A DNA stretch of 9,668 nucleotides from Bordetella parapertussis (GTDB taxonomy: Bacteria > Pseudomonadota > Gammaproteobacteria > Burkholderiales > Burkholderiaceae_C): assembly GCA_945871945.1 (NCBI GenBank), contig CAMBXY010000052.1:1-9668 (forward strand), read 5' to 3'. The translations under genes and the position numbers were made by a program. The notes under the pieces are model-generated. The model made no database searches. It was not told the origin of the DNA and was given only the letters and a program-made list of their open reading frames with translations. Below, piece by piece: positions 1 through 6,670 of the stretch. Position 1 is the stretch's first letter. The number at the start of each line of letters is the position of its first letter.

Positions 1-84
1 TTTTGTTTTGTCCGGCAGCGCTCAAACCTTATTCAAGAAATACGGTTTCGCCAGCCAATGAGCGAGCCCTCTTAGCGGATGGAA

Positions 85-543
85 CTAATTCTTCATTTTG
101 ATTTCGTAACTCAAGTGAAGCACATAATTTGCTGGGCTGCGTTTATGCAAAGGGAGTAGGGTCAAGCGAAGTGCTTGGCGATTATCTAGGTCATGCCTCA
201 GACTTGTTGCGGCCAGCACTGACAGATCGCGGTTGTAACCTTTGTGTTTGTAACCCGTTGCCAACCCCCCCGTGAATGAGATGGCTTGGAAGACGGGGTT
301 GGGTGGTAAAGCCCAATCCCATGTGTAGCCCGCATACACAGATGTATTTCGAATGCTGTTGTGGTAGGCGCCAATCACAAAGCGATTTCTTTCCAGATAC
401 AGCCCGGGGGTGGTGTCGTTGTAGTTGCCGCTGTTGTGGTAACTGAAGGTGTGAATGCCCAGCGTCGTGCTCTCTTGAGACAAGACGTTGGTTTGAAAAA
501 GCAAGTGTCCCAGTAGTGCCATGGAAAACGCGGTCCAATTCAT
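85..543 (-). CDS. Small putative exported protein, possibly an outer-membrane beta-barrel
   Basis: This 152-residue protein belongs to no family I can name with certainty. The first 22 or so residues (hydrophobic around FSMALLGHLLF) resemble a signal peptide, although there is no Lys or Arg before the hydrophobic stretch, which makes the signal atypical. The rest is rich in aromatic residues, Gly, Asn and Thr in short alternating stretches (for example FVIGAYHNS, SVYAGYTWDWAL, YVLHLSYEI), as expected of beta strands in a small outer-membrane barrel. No catalytic motif is visible. The ATG start has a good Shine-Dalgarno sequence, TAGGAG (551-556), 7 nt upstream, so the gene is likely real. It lies downstream of the formate dehydrogenase operon on the same strand, but a 167-bp gap with inverted repeats separates them, so it is probably transcribed separately. 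A link to formate metabolism is not shown. Confidence 0.65.
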   Translation of the reverse strand: MNWTAFSMALLGHLLFQTNVLSQESTTLGIHTFSYHNSGNYNDTTPGLYLERNRFVIGAYHNSIRNTSVYAGYTWDWALPPNPVFQAISFTGGLATGYKHKGYNRDLSVLAATSLRHDLDNRQALRLTLLPLHKRSPANYVLHLSYEIKMKN

Positions 544-593
544 TGCAAAGCTCCTAAGTATGTGGAGCTGAAAAGCAAGAGCTGAACCAGTCA

Positions 594-615
594 GACTGAC
601 GCTTATTCGTCAGTC
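594..615. promoter_or_regulatory. Perfect inverted repeat, candidate operator upstream of the small exported-protein gene
   Basis: The arms GACTGACG and CGTCAGTC (8 bp each, perfect) flank the 6-bp spacer CTTATT. The repeat is centred about 60 bp upstream of the start codon of the 85-543 gene. No T-run follows on either strand, which argues against a terminator and for a protein-binding site. The size and symmetry resemble TetR-family operators, but no TetR-type gene lies in the window, so the binding protein is unknown. Confidence 0.45.
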
Positions 616-670
616 GTTACCAAAAGCTATGTGTTTGTTTTTTGGATGTAGGGATAAGAATTCAAAAGCT

Positions 671-694
671 AAAAATTTACTTTTGGAAAGTAAA
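671..694 (-). terminator. Weak terminator-like hairpin after fdsD
   Basis: On the minus strand, 8-bp arms TTTACTTT and AAAGTAAA enclose a 3-nt loop (CCA), followed at once by five T residues. It begins 16 bp past the fdsD stop codon, where the operon should end. The stem has only one G-C pair, so it would be a weak intrinsic terminator. The same symmetry could instead be an operator for the next gene. Confidence 0.4.
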
Positions 695-710
695 AAGAGT
701 TTCAGAGTAA

Positions 711-953
711 TTAGCTCAAAGACGCCAGCGGTCGCAATTTAGCTTGATGGGTTTGAATGGCGTCGCTGACCAAAGGCATGAGTTCTTGCGCTTGACCTGC
801 AACAACGGCCTCTATCAAGCGCAGGCGCATACGTGGTTCCCAAAATTTGTGAATATGGGTGGCAATGCCTTCCAGCGCTTCTTGGCGATCAGGGTAAGCA
901 GAAAAAAATGCACCAATTTGATTGGCCATGGAGACAAGGTTTTCTAAATGCAT
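711..953 (-). CDS. fdsD: Formate dehydrogenase delta subunit FdsD
   Basis: This small protein of 80 residues matches the FdsD family, which accompanies NAD-dependent molybdenum formate dehydrogenases. It is not a core catalytic subunit. Family knowledge assigns it a role in maturation or stability of the enzyme, probably together with FdhD. Recognisable features are the start MHLENLVSMANQIGAFF, the segment EALEGIATHIHKFWEPRMR (residues 25-43), where the F-W-x-P-R-M-R stretch is the family hallmark, and a mostly helical makeup with no cysteines. It is the last gene of the operon. Its ATG lies 1 nt after the fdhD stop codon, and a short AGG sits 6 nt upstream inside the end of fdhD, so translation is probably coupled to fdhD. 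Confidence 0.9.
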   Translation of the reverse strand: MHLENLVSMANQIGAFFSAYPDRQEALEGIATHIHKFWEPRMRLRLIEAVVAGQAQELMPLVSDAIQTHQAKLRPLASLS

Positions 954-954
954 G

Positions 955-1731
955 CTAAGCCTGTAAAGCGATAGGTTGAAGAGTGGTCAAACGCGAGGGG
1001 TGGCTGTAAGCCGTGAAACTTTGTTCGCGCACCAAACCCGCCAATGCCAAATTGTGTTGCTGCGCTATATCAACAGCCAAGCGGGTAGGGGCTGAGACCG
1101 CGGTTAAAACACCGGCACCGGCCATCACGGTTTTTTGCACCATTTCAAAACTGGCGCGACTGGTGATACACACAAAGCCTTGGGTCATAGGTGTGTGGGC
1201 TTTGAGCAAAGCACCGATCAGTTTGTCCAGCGCATTGTGTCTGCCTACATCTTCACGTAGTTGCACGATATGGCCGTCTAAGTCAGACCAAGCGGCGGCA
1301 TGGGTGGCGCCGGTTTGAAGTTTCAGCGGTTGCTGTGAACGCATATGTGCATGGGCGCGGTGCATAGCGTCAATATCGATATGCACCTCAGGCGCTTGCG
1401 GCAAAGCCAATTTAACTTGGTCCAAACTGTCCGCGCCGCACAAACCACAACCGGTGCGACCCGCCATGCTGCGTCTTCGCTCTTTCAGCCTCGCCTCGGT
1501 TTGGGCTGCCACCTCTAGCTGTAACTCAATGCCCTTGGTTTGGTAAATGACCTCGACACCAAAAAGCTGAGATGGGTTCTCGATCAAACCTTCTGTAAAA
1601 GCAAACCCCAAGGCGAAGTCTTCTAAATGGAGGGGACTGGCCATCATCACGGCATGTGTGATGCCATTGAAGACCAGCGCCACCGGCACTTCTTCGGCCA
1701 AGGCCAATTCAGCGCCAACCGCAGAGGTCAC
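955..1731 (-). CDS. fdhD: Formate dehydrogenase accessory sulfurtransferase FdhD (FdsC)
   Basis: FdhD carries sulfur from a cysteine desulfurase to the bis-MGD molybdenum cofactor before insertion into FdsA; without it formate dehydrogenases are inactive. The 258-residue length is slightly short for the family (E. coli about 277). The signature GRTGCGLCG holds the CxxC pair Cys95 and Cys98 that carries the sulfur. Other family marks are LHLEDFALGFAFTEGLI (34-50) and the C-terminal core LREDVGRHNALDKLIGAL, followed by TSRASFEMVQK. The start is GTG, overlapping the fdsA stop by 4 nt (GTGA). A strong Shine-Dalgarno, GAGGTGA, lies 7 nt upstream inside fdsA, and an in-frame stop five codons upstream rules out a longer start. 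Such overlap implies translational coupling to its client subunit. In Rhodobacter capsulatus the equivalent gene is called fdsC. Confidence 0.95.
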   Translation of the reverse strand: MTSAVGAELALAEEVPVALVFNGITHAVMMASPLHLEDFALGFAFTEGLIENPSQLFGVEVIYQTKGIELQLEVAAQTEARLKERRRSMAGRTGCGLCGADSLDQVKLALPQAPEVHIDIDAMHRAHAHMRSQQPLKLQTGATHAAAWSDLDGHIVQLREDVGRHNALDKLIGALLKAHTPMTQGFVCITSRASFEMVQKTVMAGAGVLTAVSAPTRLAVDIAQQHNLALAGLVREQSFTAYSHPSRLTTLQPIALQA

Positions 1732-4616
1732 TTGCCCATCACCTCAAAGGTCTCAGTTTTCTGCTGTGCCTTGGCCAGCAAGCCGAGTTGGTCTTTGTTG
1801 AAGCGCTGATAGTTTTGTTGCCACTCGGAAGGCTGGCTGACTGCCACGATTTGCACCGCTGTCACTTTGTACTCGGGGCAGTTGGTCGCCCAGTCCGAGG
1901 CGTCGGTGGTGATGACGTTGGCACCTGACTCGGGGAAGTGGAAGGTGGTGTAGACCACGCCGGCTTGCATGGCCTCGGTCACGCGTGCGCGCAACACCGT
2001 GCGCCCGGCGCGGCTCTCAATGCCTACCCAGTCGTTTTCCTTGATGCCGCGTTCCTCTGCATCATGCGGATGGATATCAAGGCGGTCTTCATCGTGCCAC
2101 AGGTTGTTAGCGGTACGTCGGGTTTGGGCCCCCACGTTGTACTGCGACAAAATGCGGCCGGTAGTGAGCAAGAGCGGAAATTTACGCGTGACTTTTTCTT
2201 GGCTGGCCACGTACTGTGTGGGGAAGAACTTGCCTTTACCGCGCACAAAGCCGCTGATGTGCATGATGTCCATGCCCGCCTCGGGGGTGTCAGCATTGCA
2301 AGGCCACTGCAAGCTGGTGTGCTCGTCAATTTTGGCGTAGCTCACACCAGCAAAGCTTGGGGTGAGTGCGGCAATTTCTTTCATGACTTCTTCGGGGTGC
2401 GCATAGTGCATCTCGTAGCCCAGCGCCTTGGCGAGTTTGACCGTGACCTCCCAATCGGCCAATCCTGCCATGGGCGGCATGGCTTGGCGAATACGAGAAA
2501 TGCGGCGCTCGGCATTGGTGAAGGTGCCGTCTTTTTCCAAGAAAGAAGAACCCGGCAAAAACACATGGGCGTATTTGGCGGTTTCGTTCAAGAAGATGTC
2601 TTGCACCACGATGCACTCCATGGCCGACAAGGCCGCAGCCACGTGCTGGGTGTCGGGGTCAGACTGCACAATGTCTTCGCCTTGGCAGTACAAGCCCAAG
2701 AAGGAGCCTTCCATGGCGGCATCAAACATATTGGGAATACGCAGGCCAGGTTCGGGGCTGAGGTGCACGCCCCATGCGCCTTCAAACAATGTGCGGGTGG
2801 TTGTGTCTGAAATGTGACGGTAGCCTGGCAACTCATGGGGGAAACTGCCCATGTCGCAAGCACCTTGCACATTGTTTTGGCCCCGCAAGGGGTTCACACC
2901 CACGCCTTCTCTGCCGACCATGCCGCAGGCCATGGACAAGTTGGCAATGCCCATGACCATGGTCGAGCCTTGGGAATGCTCGGTAACGCCCAAGCCGTAA
3001 TAAATAGCCGAATTGGGGCCAGCGGCATACATGCGTGCAGCAGCTCGTACCTCGGAGGCGGGCACACCGGTCACAGTTTCAAAGGCTTCAGGTGAATTTT
3101 CAGGCTTGGAAACAAACTCGCACCATTCGTTGAAGCTCTTGTTGTCGCAACGCGAGGCTACATAGTCTTTGGCGACCAAGCCCTCAGTGACCACCACATG
3201 GGCCAAAGAGTTGATGAGGGCCACATTGGTGCCAGGCTTCAAGGCCAAATGGTGCTGGGCTTTCACATGCGGGCTTCTGACCAAGTCAATTTTGCGTGGA
3301 TCGGCCACGATGAGCTTGGCGCCCTTGCGTAAGCGGCGTTTCATGCGCGAGGCAAACACGGGATGCGCGTCGGTGGGGTTGGCACCAATCACCAACAACA
3401 CATCGGCGTGTTCTACCGACTTAAAGGTTTGGGTGCCGGCCGAGGTGCCAAAGGTCAGTCCCAAACCGTAGCCGGTGGGCGAATGACAAACCCGAGCGCA
3501 GGTGTCAACGTTGTTGGTGCCAAAAGCGGCACGCACCAACTTTTGTACAAGATAGGTTTCTTCGTTGGTACAGCGCGAAGAAGTGATGCCGCCCACCGAA
3601 TCTTTGCCATGCTTGGCTTGAATGCGCTTGAATTCAGACGCCGCATGGTTGATGGCCTCGTCCCAGCTGACTTCTTGCCATGGGTCGGTGATCTTGGCGC
3701 GAATCATGGGCTGGGTGATGCGGTCTTGGTGAGTGGCGTAGCCCCATGCAAAACGGCCTTTCACACAGGAATGGCCTTCGTTGGCTTTGCCGTCTTTCCA
3801 AGGCACCATGCGTACCACGGTGTTGCCCTTCATCTCAGCTTTGAAGCCGCAACCCACACCGCAGTAGGCGCAGGTGGTGATCAGGCTGTGCTCGGGTTGA
3901 CCGAGTTCGATGATGGATTTTTCTTGCAGCGTGGCAGTCGGGCAGGCCTCGACGCAAGCACCACAAGACACGCATTCGCTGTCCATGAAAGGCTGGTCTT
4001 GACCGGCAGAAACACGGCTCTCAAAGCCTCGTCCTGAGATGGTGAGGGCAAAGGTGCCTTGGGTTTCTTCGCAGGCACGTACGCAGCGGTTGCACACAAT
4101 GCACTTGCTGGGGTCGTAAGTGAAATACGGGTTGGACTCGTCTTTCTTCATGTCGCAATGGTGGTCGCCCGCTTGCGCGCCTACACCGTAACGCACATTG
4201 CGCAAGCCAGTGACACCGGCCATGTCTTGCAACTCGCAGTTGCCATTGGCGCTGCAGGTCAGGCAATCCAGCGGATGGTCGGAGATGTACAACTCCATCA
4301 CGCCTTTGCGAAGGTCTTGCAACTTGGGGGTCTGGGTGCGTACCACCATGCCGGCCTCAGCAGGCGTGGTGCAAGAAGCAGGAAAGCCTTTGCGACCCTC
4401 GACTTCCACCAAACACAAACGGCATGAGCCAAACGGCTCCAAGCTGTCGGTGGCGCAAAGTTTGGGCACTTGAATGCCTGCTTCAACCGCGGCGCGCATC
4501 AGCGAAGTGCCTTTGGGCACGCTCACTGAGTAGCCGTCAATCTCGAGTTGAACGGTTTGGTCCGAGGTACGCGCTGGCGTGCCGTGATCGCGCTCTTGTT
4601 TCAAAAACATCAGCAT
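1728..4616 (-). CDS. fdsA: NAD-dependent formate dehydrogenase catalytic alpha subunit FdsA
   Basis: FdsA oxidises formate to CO2 at a bis-MGD molybdenum centre and passes electrons through FeS clusters to FdsB. It has 962 residues, close to known FdsA proteins (about 960). In order: a ferredoxin-like 2Fe-2S domain (Cys54, Cys65, Cys68, Cys82); a NuoG-type His-Cys 4Fe-4S site (His114, Cys118, Cys121, Cys127); two ferredoxin 4Fe-4S motifs (Cys172/175/178/182 and Cys215/218/221/225); then the molybdopterin oxidoreductase region with its own 4Fe-4S site (Cys249, Cys252, Cys256, Cys284) and a C-terminal MGD-binding domain. The active-site stretch ARVCHSPTG gives Cys377 as Mo ligand and His378; Arg578 (NPLRGQNN) is the likely substrate arginine. 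These align with Cys386, His387 and Arg587 of the R. capsulatus enzyme at a constant offset of nine. It uses Cys, not selenocysteine. The ATG at 4616 was chosen because AAGGAAA lies just upstream and the 2Fe-2S domain follows; the frame stays open further but only inside fdsB. Confidence 0.96.
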   Translation of the reverse strand: MLMFLKQERDHGTPARTSDQTVQLEIDGYSVSVPKGTSLMRAAVEAGIQVPKLCATDSLEPFGSCRLCLVEVEGRKGFPASCTTPAEAGMVVRTQTPKLQDLRKGVMELYISDHPLDCLTCSANGNCELQDMAGVTGLRNVRYGVGAQAGDHHCDMKKDESNPYFTYDPSKCIVCNRCVRACEETQGTFALTISGRGFESRVSAGQDQPFMDSECVSCGACVEACPTATLQEKSIIELGQPEHSLITTCAYCGVGCGFKAEMKGNTVVRMVPWKDGKANEGHSCVKGRFAWGYATHQDRITQPMIRAKITDPWQEVSWDEAINHAASEFKRIQAKHGKDSVGGITSSRCTNEETYLVQKLVRAAFGTNNVDTCARVCHSPTGYGLGLTFGTSAGTQTFKSVEHADVLLVIGANPTDAHPVFASRMKRRLRKGAKLIVADPRKIDLVRSPHVKAQHHLALKPGTNVALINSLAHVVVTEGLVAKDYVASRCDNKSFNEWCEFVSKPENSPEAFETVTGVPASEVRAAARMYAAGPNSAIYYGLGVTEHSQGSTMVMGIANLSMACGMVGREGVGVNPLRGQNNVQGACDMGSFPHELPGYRHISDTTTRTLFEGAWGVHLSPEPGLRIPNMFDAAMEGSFLGLYCQGEDIVQSDPDTQHVAAALSAMECIVVQDIFLNETAKYAHVFLPGSSFLEKDGTFTNAERRISRIRQAMPPMAGLADWEVTVKLAKALGYEMHYAHPEEVMKEIAALTPSFAGVSYAKIDEHTSLQWPCNADTPEAGMDIMHISGFVRGKGKFFPTQYVASQEKVTRKFPLLLTTGRILSQYNVGAQTRRTANNLWHDEDRLDIHPHDAEERGIKENDWVGIESRAGRTVLRARVTEAMQAGVVYTTFHFPESGANVITTDASDWATNCPEYKVTAVQIVAVSQPSEWQQNYQRFNKDQLGLLAKAQQKTETFEVMGK
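1739..1745 (-). promoter_or_regulatory. Ribosome binding site fixing the GTG start of fdhD
   Basis: GAGGTGA on the minus strand ends 7 nt before the GTG codon at 1731. It lies within the last codons of fdsA and supports the non-ATG start. Confidence 0.75.
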
Positions 4617-4620
4617 GGTG

Positions 4621-4627
4621 TTTCCTT
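4621..4627 (-). promoter_or_regulatory. Ribosome binding site fixing the fdsA start
   Basis: AAGGAAA on the minus strand sits in the 11-bp fdsB-fdsA gap. Its AGGA core ends 6 nt before the ATG at 4616. A second in-frame ATG two codons later (4610) has worse spacing. Confidence 0.7.
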
Positions 4628-6184
4628 TCAGTGAGCCGTTGCAACCGCGGGTGCAAGGCCAAAGTCTTCGGGGTAATGGTTGAGAGCCGATAGCACGGGG
4701 TAGGGGGTCATGCCGCCCATGGCGCACAAACTGCCATGTAACATGGTGTCGCACAGGTCGCGCAGCAAATGCACTTGTTGCTCTTTGTTCGATGCCGTGC
4801 CAATGCGGTCTATGGTTTCCATGCCACGTGTCGAGCCAATGCGACAAGGCGTGCATTTGCCGCAACTCTCTATGGCACAAAACTCCATGGCGTAACGGGC
4901 CAACTTGGCCATATTGGCGCGCTCGTCGTGCACCACAATGCCGCCGTGGCCCACCACCGCGCCCATGGCAGCGTAAGTTTCGTAATCCAAAGGTACATCC
5001 CATTGGGATTCAGGCACATAAGCCCCCAAAGGGCCACCGACTTGCACCGCTTTGATGGGCCTGCCACTGCGGCTGCCACCGCCAAAATCAAACAGCAGTT
5101 CGCGCAGGGTTAAACCAAAAGCACGTTCGACCAAGCCGCCTTGCAAGATGTTGCCGCTGAGTTGGAATGGCAAGGTGCCAGTGGAGCGGCCCACGCCAAA
5201 GTCTTTGTAAAAGGCCGCACCCTTGGCCATGATGATGGGCACACTGGCCAAGGTGATGACGTTGTTGATGACCGTGGGTTTGCCAAACAAACCTTCAAGC
5301 GCCGGCAGCGGTGGCTTGGCACGCACCAGACCACGCTTGCCCTCAATGCTCTCCAACATGGCGGTTTCTTCACCACATACATAAGAGCCTGCGGCTTTGC
5401 GTACATGCAAATGAAAGGCTTGCCCGCTGCCCAGCACATTGCTGCCCAAATAGCCGGCTGACTCGGCCAAGGCGATGGCGGTGTTCATCGTAGAAATGGC
5501 GTGCGGGTATTCTGAGCGGATATAGATATAGCCTTGGGTAGCGCCAGCCGCCAAGCCCGCGATCGCCATGCCTTCAATAAGCATAAAGGGGTCACCCTCC
5601 ATGGTCATGCGATCGGAAAATGTTCCCGAGTCACCTTCGTCGGCGTTGCACACCACGTACTTTTGCGCCGCTGTGGTGGCGCGCACGGTGCGCCATTTGA
5701 TGCCAGCGGGAAAGGCCGCGCCACCGCGACCGCGCAGGCCAGAGTCGAGCAATGTTTGCACCACCGCATCGCCTTGCATGGCAACTGCGTTTTTCAAACC
5801 CACCCAGCCACCGTGCGCTGCGTAATCATCCAAAGACAAAGGACGGGTCACGCCCATGCGGGCGAAGGTGAGGCGTTGTTGCTTGGCCAAATAAGGAATG
5901 GCGTCTGTAGGGCCTAAACACAGTGGGTGCTTTGCGCCATGCAAAAAATCTGCTTCAAACAACGATGGCACATCTTCAAAAGCCACAGGGCCATAAGCCA
6001 CACGACCTTGCGGTGTCAGCACTTCCACCAAGGGTTCAAGCCAAAACAGGCCACGCGAGCTGTTGCGCTGCACATCAATTGCCAAGCCACGCGCAGCCGC
6101 CTCTTTGTGAATCGCGTCCACCACTTCATCGGCACCGGCAGCCAATGCAGCAGAATCGCAGGGAACAAAAATCGTGATGCTCAT
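4628..6184 (-). CDS. fdsB: NAD-dependent formate dehydrogenase beta subunit FdsB (diaphorase, FMN/NAD)
   Basis: FdsB takes electrons from FdsA and reduces NAD+ at an FMN site. It resembles the NuoF subunit of complex I and has 518 residues. The N-terminal 90 or so residues form a thioredoxin-like domain that lacks a set of four cysteines (only Cys9 and Cys89), so no 2Fe-2S cluster is expected there. The NAD-binding glycine-rich loop is at 149-161 (GLRGRGGAAFPAG). The FMN-binding region includes NADEGDSGTFSDR (180-192). A 4Fe-4S site is formed by Cys441, Cys444 and Cys447 in ESCGKCTPCRIG plus Cys487 in HGSLCAMGG. The ATG at 6184 overlaps the fdsG stop (ATGA) and has GGAGA 7 nt upstream. A start 37 codons further upstream would lie wholly within fdsG and adds sequence unlike the family. 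The gene sits between fdsG and fdsA, the standard order. Confidence 0.95.
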   Translation of the reverse strand: MSITIFVPCDSAALAAGADEVVDAIHKEAAARGLAIDVQRNSSRGLFWLEPLVEVLTPQGRVAYGPVAFEDVPSLFEADFLHGAKHPLCLGPTDAIPYLAKQQRLTFARMGVTRPLSLDDYAAHGGWVGLKNAVAMQGDAVVQTLLDSGLRGRGGAAFPAGIKWRTVRATTAAQKYVVCNADEGDSGTFSDRMTMEGDPFMLIEGMAIAGLAAGATQGYIYIRSEYPHAISTMNTAIALAESAGYLGSNVLGSGQAFHLHVRKAAGSYVCGEETAMLESIEGKRGLVRAKPPLPALEGLFGKPTVINNVITLASVPIIMAKGAAFYKDFGVGRSTGTLPFQLSGNILQGGLVERAFGLTLRELLFDFGGGSRSGRPIKAVQVGGPLGAYVPESQWDVPLDYETYAAMGAVVGHGGIVVHDERANMAKLARYAMEFCAIESCGKCTPCRIGSTRGMETIDRIGTASNKEQQVHLLRDLCDTMLHGSLCAMGGMTPYPVLSALNHYPEDFGLAPAVATAH

Positions 6185-6663
6185 GCTGCTGTCTCCAAGC
6201 TTTGTACCAAGCGGGTCAGCTTGGCTTCGTTGACGCGGGCATGCAATTTGTCGCCAATCTGTACCGCTGGCGAGCTGGCGCACAGTCCCAAGCAATACAC
6301 CGGCTCTAAAGAGAACATCCCGTTAGCGCTGTTTTCATGGGCTTTGCAACCCAGCAGTTTTTCAGCCAAGGCCCACAACTCCTCGCCGCCGCAAGACTGA
6401 CAAGCTTCTGCGCGGCACACTTGAATCACATGTTTGCCAGGCGCGGTGCTGCGAAAGTGGTGGTAATAAGTAATGACGCCGTGCACTTCTGCGCGTGTGA
6501 GGTTAAGCCCCGCTGCGATAGAAGCAACACTGCTTGCAGGAATGAACCCAAGCTGGTCTTGTATGTCGTGCAACAGTGGCAACAAAGAGCCCGCTTGTCC
6601 AGCGTGGTTTTGCACCAGTTGGTCAATCAGTTCCTGCTGAGAAAAAGCTTGGGTTGATTCCAT
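6181..6663 (-). CDS. fdsG: NAD-dependent formate dehydrogenase gamma subunit FdsG (2Fe-2S, NuoE-like)
   Basis: FdsG is the NuoE-type partner of FdsB and holds one 2Fe-2S cluster in a thioredoxin-like fold. It has 160 residues, the normal size. An N-terminal helical region (LLPLLHDIQDQLGFIP, 27-42, then LNLTRAEVHGVITYYHHF, 53-70) is typical of the family. The cluster ligands follow the pattern C-x4-C then C-x3-C: Cys83 and Cys88 (VCRAEAC), Cys124 and Cys128 (YCLGLCASSPAV). The start ATG lies 7 nt after the stop of the transporter gene. Only a weak GATGGA precedes it with short spacing, so translation probably depends on coupling to the transporter gene. Two nearby ATGs at 6667 and 6671 are in other frames. 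Its last codon overlaps fdsB by 4 nt. Confidence 0.94.
   Translation of the reverse strand: MESTQAFSQQELIDQLVQNHAGQAGSLLPLLHDIQDQLGFIPASSVASIAAGLNLTRAEVHGVITYYHHFRSTAPGKHVIQVCRAEACQSCGGEELWALAEKLLGCKAHENSANGMFSLEPVYCLGLCASSPAVQIGDKLHARVNEAKLTRLVQSLETAA
6192..6196 (-). promoter_or_regulatory. Ribosome binding site fixing the fdsB start
   Basis: GGAGA on the minus strand lies 7 nt before the ATG at 6184, inside the end of fdsG. It favours this start over the longer open frame. Confidence 0.65.
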
Positions 6664-6670
6664 ACATCCA

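Noticed and set aside
24..48. Imperfect inverted repeat AAACC...GGTTT considered as a terminator for the small exported-protein gene
   Set aside because: The stem is 5 plus 4 bp with a mismatch and no T-run follows on the minus strand, so it is not convincing.
1938..2810. Long open frame on the plus strand (290 codons) inside fdsA
   Set aside because: It lies wholly antisense to a strongly conserved gene, shows no family motif, and its composition is what a GC-biased third codon position gives on the opposite strand.
4617..5003. A 129-codon upstream extension of the fdsA frame
   Set aside because: It lies in a second frame inside fdsB, gives Arg/His-rich sequence unlike FdsA, and the ATG at 4616 has a good ribosome binding site and gives the family's usual length.
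6185..6295. A 37-codon upstream extension of fdsB
   Set aside because: It lies inside fdsG in another frame. The ATG at 6184 has a good ribosome binding site, overlaps the fdsG stop and begins with sequence typical of FdsB.
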